Program-made: the position numbers and the translations under genes
Notes under the pieces: generated by a model
What the model was told of the DNA's origin: nothing
What the model saw: only the letters and a program-made list of their open reading frames with translations
Database searches by the model: none
Origin: Citrobacter amalonaticus
GTDB lineage: Bacteria > Pseudomonadota > Gammaproteobacteria > Enterobacterales > Enterobacteriaceae
Assembly: GCF_002918555.1 (NCBI RefSeq)
Contig: NZ_PQMB01000003.1
Span: 877,485-941,484 of the forward strand
Reading direction: 5' to 3'
Length of the DNA stretch: 64,000 nt
Shown: positions 8,619-17,863 of the stretch, piece by piece
Numbering within the stretch: position 1 is the first letter of the stretch
Layout: each line of letters opens with the position of its first letter

Positions 8619-10553
8619 TTATGCTTTATTTACAACTCTGTAAGCGGGTAACTTACGTTGCTCTGTATTAAACTCATCAACAACAGTATCCCGGCTAATT
8701 AAATCAGGCTCTGGCACTTTGTCAGGTATTCCACTAAAGAGATAGGGATCCTCCCCCTGTACCCAGTCCGCTTTTCGCCGTAAATCAGCCATAAATTCCT
8801 TATCCCAGGTTGCATCGCAATACCCAATCGGCAAATCATAAGCTACCACCTGCGACATGAAATCAGCACGCATTGGCAAAGTACTATGGTCCGTGGGCTG
8901 GGAAACGTAGGTTCTTAAGCGAGCATCTTTCTCTTCAAATGTTTCTTTGCGAGTCACGGGTACCAGTCGAGGCTCTGATTGTGTCCCCAAATTCTTAAAG
9001 CCAATCACAATATCCTGATTAGGATATAGATTGATGTAATTGTCATAGGTATTGTCTTTTTTTTGATTGTTCTTCGGGTTAATCTCACCCCATCCATCTT
9101 TTTGACTGGCATCATGTTCAGCTCCAACTCGGGACCCATCAAAATTAGCCAATGTGGCCGCTGATAATGGCTCAGGTACTTTTTCGGCATTAATAAAAAC
9201 CGTTTGCCATTCTGGCGGATCCGGATAGGTGAAACTACTGCTTTGATACTGGTCACCTTTATCGTCCCAGAAAGGTTTTCCATCCAGCAATTTTGCAAAA
9301 GGCGTCACGGGATTTGGAGCTTCGCCACATGGAGTACTGCGAGCCAGCATCCGCTGAAATAAATTTCCCTGATGCTTTTTCAGCAGAGGATGAGGATGCC
9401 CCTGAGAATCATTGGGTAATCCCTGCCAGCCAATTGAGCGTAGCGGCCGTGACCCCATAACACGGTCATGAGGACAAAAGTAGATATAAGTGCGCCCGTG
9501 ATTATCGCGTTCGGTAAGACTGGTACCATTTTCATCAGCAAGAGTGACATCAGGTCGCCAGTTTTTTTTATCTGCCGTTTGTCCGACACAAAGCCCTTCA
9601 TAGCCCAGTGATGACAAATGATTTTTTCTTGAAGCCACCTTATCAATGATGGCAGATAACGTATTCTGCCGCCCTTCTGGCGAAATGCACTCATCTGCCG
9701 GAAGTGACGCGCCATTGAGATCGTTGTGATCCAGTGCATAGGGGGAGTTAAGTACAAATAATGCATCAGGTGCTTGTTCAGCAATTGCTACGGCAGCCAT
9801 TGCGACCATGGTTCCCTGACTGTGAGAAACAATGGTCACCGTATCTTTGGGATATTTTTTACGGATACTATCAACCAGGTCTGCAAGACGTTTGGCCGCA
9901 TGGGCATAATATTTTCGCGGCGGGGCATTGGTTAACAGGCGGTCTTTATCTTCATTAAACCATTGTATCTTAATACCGGCAACGCTCTCTTTAAATCCTT
10001 TCTCACTCCATAAAGAGTGCAGATTATTTGTTCCGTTCTGGAATGGTCCGCCGCCCCAGAAAAATGGCCCCTTAGCAATAATATTTTCATGAGAAACACC
10101 TTGCATTTTCAACTGATGATAATCAACGCCTTTCCTATTGGCTAACGGTATAACGTATTTATCTTCATTACCTTTAGGTGAGGAATACCCCCAGTAAAAA
10201 CGAATAACTGGAGACCTATTTTTATCAACTTCAGGTAAATATCGGGATACTAGAGGTTCAGAATTTATTTTATCGTCAGAAAGATATTTGTTGGCCTCCA
10301 GTTCATAATCTGTCCCGTTTAATCCAAGCCTCTTATTCAGACCTTCGCAAAGTTTATCCTCCGCAATTGAAAACCACTCTCCTGTCGAGTTTACACCGTG
10401 TACAAGTAAAATAACACCAGGTAAGTGCGGCGGTAAATCACACCCGCCTCTGATCTGGCAATTTTTATGAGACGGGAATGAGTGCCAGGACGGATGCCCA
10501 TTATCATCAAATTTACATTCAAGTTCCCGGATGGGTTCAGAATTACTGTTCAT
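8619..10553 (-). CDS. tle3: Tle3-type T6SS phospholipase effector, copy A
   Basis: A 644-residue alpha/beta hydrolase of the Tle3 (DUF3274) class. The oxyanion strand is VILLVHGVNSTGEW (about 47-60). The nucleophile elbow is SHSQG with Ser245, a GxSxG variant with Ser in the first position. Asp363 in CPHDRVMG and His556 in PTDHSTLP are the likely remaining triad residues. There is no signal peptide, as expected for a T6SS-delivered toxin that attacks phospholipids from the periplasmic side of the target. It overlaps its immunity gene by 11 bp (translational coupling). It differs from copy B at about 38 residues, 22 of them between 462 and 546. The name is from motif recognition, not a search. 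Confidence 0.85.
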   Translation of the reverse strand: MNSNSEPIRELECKFDDNGHPSWHSFPSHKNCQIRGGCDLPPHLPGVILLVHGVNSTGEWFSIAEDKLCEGLNKRLGLNGTDYELEANKYLSDDKINSEPLVSRYLPEVDKNRSPVIRFYWGYSSPKGNEDKYVIPLANRKGVDYHQLKMQGVSHENIIAKGPFFWGGGPFQNGTNNLHSLWSEKGFKESVAGIKIQWFNEDKDRLLTNAPPRKYYAHAAKRLADLVDSIRKKYPKDTVTIVSHSQGTMVAMAAVAIAEQAPDALFVLNSPYALDHNDLNGASLPADECISPEGRQNTLSAIIDKVASRKNHLSSLGYEGLCVGQTADKKNWRPDVTLADENGTSLTERDNHGRTYIYFCPHDRVMGSRPLRSIGWQGLPNDSQGHPHPLLKKHQGNLFQRMLARSTPCGEAPNPVTPFAKLLDGKPFWDDKGDQYQSSSFTYPDPPEWQTVFINAEKVPEPLSAATLANFDGSRVGAEHDASQKDGWGEINPKNNQKKDNTYDNYINLYPNQDIVIGFKNLGTQSEPRLVPVTRKETFEEKDARLRTYVSQPTDHSTLPMRADFMSQVVAYDLPIGYCDATWDKEFMADLRRKADWVQGEDPYLFSGIPDKVPEPDLISRDTVVDEFNTEQRKLPAYRVVNKA

Positions 10554-11592
10554 TTTTCACCACCTCCTTTTTCCCGTTTGATTCACTTGTATATATAATG
10601 GTTTTAGCTTTAATGCTTTTATTACACTGATATTTACTATCTAAGCCCTGAGTTAAAAGAATTGGGAATTTAATCCTATTGCTATAAACCTCATCTTCAA
10701 TCCTGATTCGAATATCTGACAATTCATTTGCCATCAAATTACTTTCCTCATGAGTTTTCGGAGGTGTTAATGTTCTGATATAGTCGAATATATGAAACCT
10801 CGGTCCATAATCGTTTGCATAGGGCATTTTTTTTCTTATCAGTTCTTTTTTCACTAACTCATGAACTTTTTTCTGCCAGTCATCATAAACACTGATTAAA
10901 TTTCCGTCTGAAAATATTAATTTATTCACTGAATGAAGATCGCGAAGACCTATAGGGTGAGAATATACACTCTCTGTTTGAGACCCATCTTTTAAATAAA
11001 CCCCATCGTTTGCCACTACCACTTTAAGCTTACTGAATCGTTCAGGGGTGTTGTACTCCTCAGCTATAATTTTATAGATAAAGGTTTTTCCATGATCCGC
11101 TGAAAAGAAGAAAAACACAGGACAACCTCTTTCTGACCTTCCGCTACCACAATACTGATCAGTGGATGCTCCAGGAAATGCGAGATACCCATTATCCGCT
11201 CCATTGACAATGCTTCCCTGATATGACGCCATGCTATTCCCAAGACGATATGAGAAATCATTGAAATCAATATCCCATCCCAGCAGGTTTTTTATTTCCC
11301 TTTCAGTATCATTGTAATAAACCTGCCCCCCCTTATCACAAGATATGTAGTTTTCCAGTGTCAGATATCGATTTTTATCTATGCGATAAATAATTTGAGT
11401 CGGCGCATCCGTTTCAACTTTTCGTGATTCTTCTACCTGTTGAGACCCGCTCATTCCTCCCAGACCGACCCCAAAACTGGCCCCCATTGATACACCAGCT
11501 AAAAACTGAAGTCCTTTATAAATGGCATACAGGAGCACACCAGTAATGGCTATAATTGTGAGTACTTTTCTGTCTGACTGATTCCATTTCAT
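10543..11592 (-). CDS. tli3: Tli3-type immunity protein, copy A
   Basis: A 349-residue protein from ATG 11592 (MKWNQSDRK). An upstream in-frame ATG at 11637 lies in the vgrG-derived scar and is not used here. One N-terminal membrane anchor (about 9-34, IIAITGVLLYAIYKGLQFLAG) precedes a soluble domain that should face the periplasm, where a Tle3 enzyme would act. It contains Cys residues in SCDKGG, QYCGS and RGCPV. It sits directly upstream of tle3, the usual place for Tli3. Residues 102-179 differ strongly from copy B, the rest hardly at all. Confidence 0.75.
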   Translation of the reverse strand: MKWNQSDRKVLTIIAITGVLLYAIYKGLQFLAGVSMGASFGVGLGGMSGSQQVEESRKVETDAPTQIIYRIDKNRYLTLENYISCDKGGQVYYNDTEREIKNLLGWDIDFNDFSYRLGNSMASYQGSIVNGADNGYLAFPGASTDQYCGSGRSERGCPVFFFFSADHGKTFIYKIIAEEYNTPERFSKLKVVVANDGVYLKDGSQTESVYSHPIGLRDLHSVNKLIFSDGNLISVYDDWQKKVHELVKKELIRKKMPYANDYGPRFHIFDYIRTLTPPKTHEESNLMANELSDIRIRIEDEVYSNRIKFPILLTQGLDSKYQCNKSIKAKTIIYTSESNGKKEVVKNEQ

Positions 11593-11596
11593 ATTA

Positions 11597-11682
11597 TTGC
11601 GCCTTAACCAGGGTAATGAGCATATTGTCGATAACATCAGATGAGTTCAGCGACGTCGCGCCCGACGAATCTGGCACGCCTG
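11597..11682 (-). pseudogene. Scar of the vgrG 3' end
   Basis: This 86-bp stretch is nearly identical to the last 28 codons of vgrG (14727-14812; residues NMLITLVKA). Its old stop TAA is changed to CAA, followed at once by another TAA. It has no start or upstream vgrG sequence. It marks the right end of duplication copy A and shows that the duplication arose from the vgrG-tli3-tle3 side. Confidence 0.9.
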
Positions 11683-11748
11683 CTTTTTATATGTATAAAA
11701 ACGATCGTTACGTGTTCTTTCCCTGTACTGTAATCTACAAAAATATAT

Positions 11749-13683
11749 TTATGCCTTATTTACAACTCTGTAAGCGGGTAACTTACGTTGCTCTGTATTA
11801 AATTCATCAACAACAGTATCCCGGCTAATTAAATCAGGCTCTGGCACTTTGTCAGGTATTCCACTAAAGAGATAGGGATCCTCCCCCTGTACCCAGTCCG
11901 CTTTTCGCCGTAAATCAGCCATAAATTCCTTATCCCAGGTTGCATCGCAATACCCAATCGGCAAATCATAAGCTACCACCTGCGACATGAAATCAGCACG
12001 CATTGGCAAAGTACTATGGTCCGTGGGCTGGGAAACGTAGGTTCTCAGGCGAAGATCTTTTTCTTCAAACGTTTCCTCACGGCTTACGGGAATCAACCGC
12101 GGTTCTGCTTCTGTACCCACATTTTTAAAACCAATCACAATATCCTGATTAGGGTAAAGATTAATGTAGTTGTCATAGGTATTGTCGTTTTTATTTTTTT
12201 TATCCGGGTTGAACTCTCCCCAGCCATCTATTTGCCTGGCGTCATGTTCCATCCCCACTCGTGTTACATCAAAATTTGCCAATTTAGTAGCATCAATAGG
12301 CTCCGGAACTTTTTCGGCATTAATAAAAACCGTTTGCCATTCTGGCGGATCCGGATAGGTGAAACTACTGCTTTGATACTGGTCGCCTTTATCATCCCAG
12401 AAAGGTTTTCCATCCGGCAATTTTGCAAAAGGCGTCACGGGATTTGGAGCTTCGCCACATGGAGTACTGCGAGCCAGCATCCGCTGAAATAAATTTCCCT
12501 GATGCTTTTTCAGCAGAGGATGAGGATACCCCTGAGAATCATTGGGTAATCCCTGCCAGCCAATTGAGCGTAGCGGCCGTGACCCCATAACACGGTCATG
12601 AGGACAAAAGTAGATATAAGTGCGCCCGTGATTATCGCGTTCGGCAAGACTGGTGCCATTTTCACCAGCAAGAGAGACATCAGGCCGCCAGCTCTTTTTA
12701 TCTGCCGTCTGACCTACGCAGAGTCCCTCATAACCAAGCGATAACAGGTGATTTTTTCTTGAAGCCACCTTATCAATGATGGCAGATAACGTATTCTGCC
12801 GCCCTTCTGGCGAAATGCACTCATCTGCCGGAAGTGATGCGCCATTAAGATCGTTGTGATCCAGTGCATAGGGGGAGTTAAGTACAAATAATGCATCAGG
12901 TGCTTGTTCAGCAATTGCTACGGCAGCCATTGCGACCATGGTTCCCTGACTGTGAGAAACAATGGTCACCGTATCTTTGGGATATTTTTTACGGATACTA
13001 TCAATCAGGTCTGCAAGGCGTTTGGCTGCATGCGCATAATATTTTCGTGGTGGCGCATTGGTTAACAGGCGATCTTTATCTTCATTAAACCACTGAACTT
13101 TGATACCTGCGACTCTCTCTTTAAATCCTTTCTCACTCCATAAAGAGTGCAGATTATTTGTTCCGTTCTGGAATGGTCCGCCGCCCCAGAAAAATGGCCT
13201 CTGAGCAATAATATTGTTATGAGAAACACCCTGCATTTTCAACTGATGATAATCAACGCCTTTCCGATTGGCTAACGGTATAACATATTTATCTTCATTA
13301 CCTTTAGGTGAGGAATACCCCCAGTAAAAACGAATAACTGGAGACCTATTTTTATCAACTTCAGGTAAATATCGGGATACTAGAGGTTCAGAATTTATTT
13401 TATCGTCAGAAAGATATTTGTTGGCCTCCAGTTTATAATCTGTCCCGTTTAACCCAAGCCTCTTATTCAGACCTTCGCAAAGTTTATCCTCTGCAATTGA
13501 AAACCACTCTCCTGTCGAGTTTACACCGTGTACAAGTAAAATAACACCAGGCAAATGTGGTGGTAAATCACACCCACCTCTGATCTGGCAATTTTTATGA
13601 GACGGGAATGAGTGCCAGGACGGATGCCCATTATCATCAAATTTACATTCAAGTTCCCGGATGGGTTCAATATTATTATTCAT
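11749..13683 (-). CDS. tle3: Tle3-type T6SS phospholipase effector, copy B
   Basis: A 644-residue paralogue of the copy A enzyme with the same catalytic set: SHSQG Ser245, Asp363 in CPHDRVMG and His556 in PTDHSTLP. It is therefore expected to be active. It overlaps tli3 copy B by 8 bp. It differs from copy A most in residues 462-546 (for example KLANFDVTRVG against TLANFDGSRVG, and DKKNKN against KNNQKK). This is the copy next to the complete vgrG and is probably the ancestral one. Confidence 0.85.
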   Translation of the reverse strand: MNNNIEPIRELECKFDDNGHPSWHSFPSHKNCQIRGGCDLPPHLPGVILLVHGVNSTGEWFSIAEDKLCEGLNKRLGLNGTDYKLEANKYLSDDKINSEPLVSRYLPEVDKNRSPVIRFYWGYSSPKGNEDKYVIPLANRKGVDYHQLKMQGVSHNNIIAQRPFFWGGGPFQNGTNNLHSLWSEKGFKERVAGIKVQWFNEDKDRLLTNAPPRKYYAHAAKRLADLIDSIRKKYPKDTVTIVSHSQGTMVAMAAVAIAEQAPDALFVLNSPYALDHNDLNGASLPADECISPEGRQNTLSAIIDKVASRKNHLLSLGYEGLCVGQTADKKSWRPDVSLAGENGTSLAERDNHGRTYIYFCPHDRVMGSRPLRSIGWQGLPNDSQGYPHPLLKKHQGNLFQRMLARSTPCGEAPNPVTPFAKLPDGKPFWDDKGDQYQSSSFTYPDPPEWQTVFINAEKVPEPIDATKLANFDVTRVGMEHDARQIDGWGEFNPDKKNKNDNTYDNYINLYPNQDIVIGFKNVGTEAEPRLIPVSREETFEEKDLRLRTYVSQPTDHSTLPMRADFMSQVVAYDLPIGYCDATWDKEFMADLRRKADWVQGEDPYLFSGIPDKVPEPDLISRDTVVDEFNTEQRKLPAYRVVNKA

Positions 13684-14722
13684 TTTTCACCACCTCCTTT
13701 TTCCCGTTTGATTCACTTGTATATGTAATGGTTTTAGCTTTAATGCTTTTATTACACTGATATTTACTATCTAAGCTCTGAGTTAAAATAATTGGGAATT
13801 TAATCCTATTGCTATAAACCTCATCCTCAATCCTGATTCGAATATCTGACAATTCATTTGCCATCAAATTACTTTCCTCATGAGTTTTCGGAGGTGTTAA
13901 TGTTCTGATATAGTCGAATATATGAAACCTCGGTCCATAATCGTTTGCATAGGGCATTTTTTTTCTTATCAGTTCTTTTTTCACTAACTCATGAACTTTT
14001 TTCTGCCAGTCATCATAAACACTGATTAAATTTCCGTCTGAAAATCTTAATTTATTCACTGAATGAAGATCGCGAAGACCTATAGGGTGAGAATATACAC
14101 TCTCTGTTTGAGACTCATCTTTTAAATAAACCCCATTGTTTGCCACTACCACTTTAAGCTTACTGAATCGTTCAGGGGTGTTGTACTCCTTAGCTACAAT
14201 TTCATATATAAAGGTTTTTCCATAATCCGCTGAAAAAAAGAAAAATACCGGGCAGCCTGTTTCTGAAGTACCGCTACCGCAATATTGCCTGGTTGATGCA
14301 CCGGGGAATGCCAGATAACCATTATCTGCACCATTAATAATGGTTCCCTGATAAGCCGCAACATTATTACCACGACGATATGAGAAATCATAAAAATCTG
14401 TATCCCATCCCAGTTGGGTTTTTATTTCCCTTTCAGTATCATTATAATAAACCTGCCCCCCCTTATCACAAGATATGTAGTTTTCCAGTGTCAGATATCG
14501 ATTTTTATCTATGCGATAAATAATTTGAGTCGGCGCATCCGTTTCAACTTTTCGTGATTCCTCTACCTGTTGAGACCCGCTCATTCCTCCCAGACCGCCC
14601 CCAAAACTGGCCCCCATTGATACACCAGCTAAAAACTGAAGTCCTTTATAAATGGCATACAGGAGCACACCAGTAATGGCTATAATTGTGAGTACTTTTC
14701 TGTCTGACTGATTCCATTTCAT
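13676..14722 (-). CDS. tli3: Tli3-type immunity protein, copy B
   Basis: A 348-residue protein from ATG 14722, 4 bp after the vgrG stop, with AAGGCG upstream. It has the same N-terminal anchor and periplasmic domain as copy A, one residue shorter at the C-terminus. By my count residues 102-179 carry 17 of about 25 differences from copy A (for example WDTDFYDFSYRRGNN against WDIDFNDFSYRLGNS). It pairs with tle3 copy B. Confidence 0.75.
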   Translation of the reverse strand: MKWNQSDRKVLTIIAITGVLLYAIYKGLQFLAGVSMGASFGGGLGGMSGSQQVEESRKVETDAPTQIIYRIDKNRYLTLENYISCDKGGQVYYNDTEREIKTQLGWDTDFYDFSYRRGNNVAAYQGTIINGADNGYLAFPGASTRQYCGSGTSETGCPVFFFFSADYGKTFIYEIVAKEYNTPERFSKLKVVVANNGVYLKDESQTESVYSHPIGLRDLHSVNKLRFSDGNLISVYDDWQKKVHELVKKELIRKKMPYANDYGPRFHIFDYIRTLTPPKTHEESNLMANELSDIRIRIEDEVYSNRIKFPIILTQSLDSKYQCNKSIKAKTITYTSESNGKKEVVKNE

Positions 14723-14726
14723 ATTA

Positions 14727-17219
14727 TTACGCCTTAACCAGGGTAATGAGCATATTGTCGATAACATCAGATGAGTTCAGCGACGTCGCGCCCGACGAAT
14801 CTGTCACACCTGAAATAACAGAACCATCTGGCATGGTGATGTTATAAGCCTTACCAGGTATCGGTTCTTTTGTTAGCGCATTTCTGATAACAAATTTCTC
14901 ATCAAACGTTGATGGCTCAAACGACTTCATCACGCCATGCAAACTGCCGGACCCCGCTTTCCTGATGCCCATATTCTTAATAAGCAGTTTCCCCGGGCCA
15001 CCAATCTCAACATTCCCACCCCTGATTTTGATATAACCACCACCGCATATCAGCGTCAGTTCATCCTGCGCCGTGACAATCATTTTTTTGCCGCTTGAAA
15101 TGTATGTGTCCTGTGTCGACCAGGTGGTGATATTTCCCCCCTGAGCCTGAATATCAATATCGTTTTGCGAGCTGAACAGTTTTGCGCCTTCACGGCTGTA
15201 CAGACTGAGTTGCTTACCCGCAGCCAGCGTGAAGTCTTTTTGCACTCCGACATCCAGTTGCTTACCTGCCGTCAGCGTCAGATTATCTCTCGCCGATAGC
15301 TGCATATCTTCGCCACTCACCAGTACCACTCCTTTCGGTGCACTGCCCAGAATGACCTCCTCATGCAGTTGCTCGATTTTCTGCTTCAGGAGTTTTTGCT
15401 GACGACTGACATCCGCCGCCAGCGCCTGTGCCTGCTGTGCGCTTGCCGACAGCGATTCCATTTCCACTAATGCCGCCGACAGTCTGGCAATCGCCGGCTG
15501 CATTTCTAAAACCTGACCCTGCGCCTTTGCCTGCCCGTCTGCTGAGATGAACAGACCTTTCTGCGCACGGATGGCTCCCCGGCTGTCGGTTCTGAGCTCA
15601 AAACCCTCACCGCGCTTCTGCTTATCGGCATCCACTAAATGTCCGAGATTCAGCTGACTCTTGCCGCCGTACTCGGTGCTGACTTTGATGTGCTCTTTCC
15701 CGCGCTCATCGTCGAGCCGGATTTTGTTGTTCGCCGGGGTGCGCAGCACGTTACGTTTGTAGTTGCGGATGGTGACGTGGTCGCCGTGCGCCGAGTCGTG
15801 CAGCACGCCGGAGATGTACGGTCTGTCCGGGTTACCGTCCTCAAAGCCAATCGCCACTTCGGTGCCCGCCAGCAGCGGCAGGTGCAGGCCGTAAGTATCC
15901 CCGGCATAGGGGCGGGACTGACGGACCCACAGGCTCTCGAACCCGGTCTCCCAGTTGCCACTGTCAAACAGCATCCTGACGCGATAGCGGCCATCTTTAT
16001 CGATATGCCCGTAGGTGTCATTTTCGGTGGTACTGGTGACGCGGGCCGGTAATGTGCCGGCCATCACCGGGCGTGAGCCAGGCTCAGGGCGGAAGCTAAA
16101 ATCAGTGCTGTCCGGGATCCCGTCGAAGTTGACGCCAAAATCTTCATCACGCCGCGCATGGCTGTGCATCCCCGTGATGACCACACCATGAGCAAACACG
16201 TCCGCCACTTCGTAACCGCCGGTGACTTTCAGCACCTGCCCCGGAGAGAGGGTTGGGCAACTGGTGATGGCATGGGTCTGCGTCTGACCATTCAGGTAGC
16301 GTTCATGACGAATGCGGGCATAAAACGCCCCGGACTCCGGTGCCGGATTGCGGTCATACGCACTGCCCGGCGTCAGCCAGTTATCAGCATAGTGACAGGC
16401 ATCACCGTAGGTGGTGGTATCCCCGCGGGTCGCATCGACCTGAGTGTTCATGTCATCCGTGGCCCGGCGGTAGTTGTAATCACGGGTGCTGACCTGCTTC
16501 TGCACCACATTATGATGGCTCTCCATTCCCCACACCGAGTCCACACCCTCCGAATGCTGGCCTGATGGCGGCACCGATAGCAGCGTCAGGCCTCTCTCGT
16601 AACCCTGCTGACTGTCATAAAACTCCACGACGTCGATATTCAGGCGGGTGTCGGTGGTGAAGCGGAACCAGATACCGACCTCGCCCAGCAGACGGGTGAT
16701 AAAGTGCAGGTCGTCCTCGCCGTACTGCATCACCTGCTCGCGACGCGGATATTCTTTTGAGAGCGAGAACAGAAAATCCTGGCCGCGCATGCCGTGACGC
16801 TCACGCAGAATTTTTTCCACGATTTGCGGGACAGACATATCCTGGTAAATCGCGTTCTGATGCGAACGATCGAGCAGCGCCAGACGTGGCTGGAGCGTCA
16901 GGGCGTAATGGGTTTCATCTTTCGAGGTGCCGAGACGTGCAAAGCCGCTCACCACGCCCTGAAGGGTGCGCACAGCCTGTTGCATTTTAATGCCGTAACC
17001 CTGGTCAACCGGGGCCTGCAGCGTCAGAGAAGCGGCTTTCTTCAGCATCATTTCTTTGCTGATGGCATGGTCACCACTGGTAAACTCAATCCGGTAGCTG
17101 AACGGCGTGCTCAGGGCTTCATCGCCTTCAAACGCCAGCACATCAAGCGCTGAGCCGCACCCTTTAACCGACAGCAGGTGGTGGTTGTGGCTGAATCTTA
17201 TCGGGGGATGGTTGCTCAT
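14727..17219 (-). CDS. vgrG: VgrG spike protein with transthyretin-like C-terminal extension
   Basis: An 830-residue protein. A gp27-like base (about 1-370, with [17 protein letters not shown]) leads to a gp5 OB fold ([48 protein letters not shown]). A DUF2345 beta-helix (about 540-750, repeated [12 protein letters not shown] units) follows. The last ~70 residues ([21 protein letters not shown], then [11 protein letters not shown]) look like a transthyretin-type domain, which in related VgrGs docks a Tle effector. The ATG at 17219 overlaps the clpV remnant stop (ATGA). It is complete, unlike the genes upstream. Confidence 0.93.
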   Translation of the reverse strand: MSNHPPIRFSHNHHLLSVKGCGSALDVLAFEGDEALSTPFSYRIEFTSGDHAISKEMMLKKAASLTLQAPVDQGYGIKMQQAVRTLQGVVSGFARLGTSKDETHYALTLQPRLALLDRSHQNAIYQDMSVPQIVEKILRERHGMRGQDFLFSLSKEYPRREQVMQYGEDDLHFITRLLGEVGIWFRFTTDTRLNIDVVEFYDSQQGYERGLTLLSVPPSGQHSEGVDSVWGMESHHNVVQKQVSTRDYNYRRATDDMNTQVDATRGDTTTYGDACHYADNWLTPGSAYDRNPAPESGAFYARIRHERYLNGQTQTHAITSCPTLSPGQVLKVTGGYEVADVFAHGVVITGMHSHARRDEDFGVNFDGIPDSTDFSFRPEPGSRPVMAGTLPARVTSTTENDTYGHIDKDGRYRVRMLFDSGNWETGFESLWVRQSRPYAGDTYGLHLPLLAGTEVAIGFEDGNPDRPYISGVLHDSAHGDHVTIRNYKRNVLRTPANNKIRLDDERGKEHIKVSTEYGGKSQLNLGHLVDADKQKRGEGFELRTDSRGAIRAQKGLFISADGQAKAQGQVLEMQPAIARLSAALVEMESLSASAQQAQALAADVSRQQKLLKQKIEQLHEEVILGSAPKGVVLVSGEDMQLSARDNLTLTAGKQLDVGVQKDFTLAAGKQLSLYSREGAKLFSSQNDIDIQAQGGNITTWSTQDTYISSGKKMIVTAQDELTLICGGGYIKIRGGNVEIGGPGKLLIKNMGIRKAGSGSLHGVMKSFEPSTFDEKFVIRNALTKEPIPGKAYNITMPDGSVISGVTDSSGATSLNSSDVIDNMLITLVKA

Positions 17220-17683
17220 ACGTTCACTCCTTGTGTCCGGTCAAACTCCGGTCCGCTCCCCTCAGCCTCACTCCAGCTAAGGCATAGCGACTGTGGTTTC
17301 TGTTTTGCGGCAATGTGGATCGGCACCGGCAGAATTTGTTGATTAAGCAGGCAGGCGGCGTCATCGTCCGGCTCGTCCACCTTTACCATCCGGAAGCGAC
17401 GCTCCAGTGCGGCATCGTTGTATTCAGACCCGCTGGTGGCTGCGATAGTACGCAATTCACCGCATGCAAGAGCGGGTTTCAGCAGATTAGCCGCATCCCC
17501 ATCCCACTCGTAACGGCACGCCAGGACTGTCAGGTCACCTTCCCCCTGCTCGAACAGCTTTAACAACCAGCGCTCAGGCAGGATTTCTGCGTGGGCGTGT
17601 TTCTGGCACAGGGAGGCTGCGCCTTCCATGGCACGGACACAGTAAGGGCTCAGACGCCGCAGCAGGATGGCTGGATTTTCCAT
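17216..17683 (-). pseudogene. clpV: Collapsed clpV (tssH): three ClpV pieces joined in frame
   Basis: This 155-codon frame starts at ATG 17683 with GAAAGAGAGA upstream. Residues 1-64 are the ClpV N-domain ([15 protein letters not shown], then [19 protein letters not shown]). They are followed directly by an NBD1 piece ([35 protein letters not shown]) and then the protein's C-terminus ([24 protein letters not shown]). Walker A, both Walker B motifs and nearly all of NBD2 are gone. An intact ClpV has close to 880 residues. At least three deletions have occurred without breaking the frame, and the ATGA overlap with vgrG survives. It cannot be an ATPase. Confidence 0.85.
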
Positions 17684-17821
17684 GAATATCTCTCTTTCTT
17701 TGCCGGTTCCTGGACACGCTACCGCCCCTCGCGGTTTCCCGTGAAGGGGACCAAAGCGCATACGGTCTGGCTGACAGTTTGTGGGTTTCTTTGCTGAACG
17801 ACCGCGCACGCAGACGCTCAG

Positions 17822-17856
17822 CAAAAACGAAAAAGCGGACAGAGGTGACTGTCCGC
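17822..17856 (-). terminator. Rho-independent terminator behind the hcp end
   Basis: On the minus strand GCGGACAG and CTGTCCGC form an 8-bp stem with a 6-nt loop, followed by CTTTTTCGTTTTT. It sits just after the stop of the tssB/hcp chimera and before clpV, where intact clusters often have a terminator that sets a high hcp to clpV ratio. Confidence 0.8.
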
Positions 17857-17863
17857 ATGCGAC

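Larger units (their letters stand above)
8611..11682 (-). repeat. Tandem duplication unit, copy A (3,072 bp)
   Basis: This holds the last 86 bp of vgrG, then tli3 and tle3. It aligns to copy B (11741-14812) at a constant offset of 3130 bp without a net indel across the measured gene starts (tle3 starts 10553/13683, tli3 starts 11592/14722). Similarity ends sharply on both sides: at AAATATATTTATG near 8611, and within the vgrG codons near 11682. Confidence 0.9.
11741..14812 (-). repeat. Tandem duplication unit, copy B (3,072 bp)
   Basis: This copy is attached to the intact vgrG, so its vgrG end is the native one. A 58-bp unique spacer (11683-11740) separates it from copy A. Most of the unit is almost identical to copy A. 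Two patches, inside tle3 codons 462-546 and tli3 codons 102-179, are much more divergent. Confidence 0.9.
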
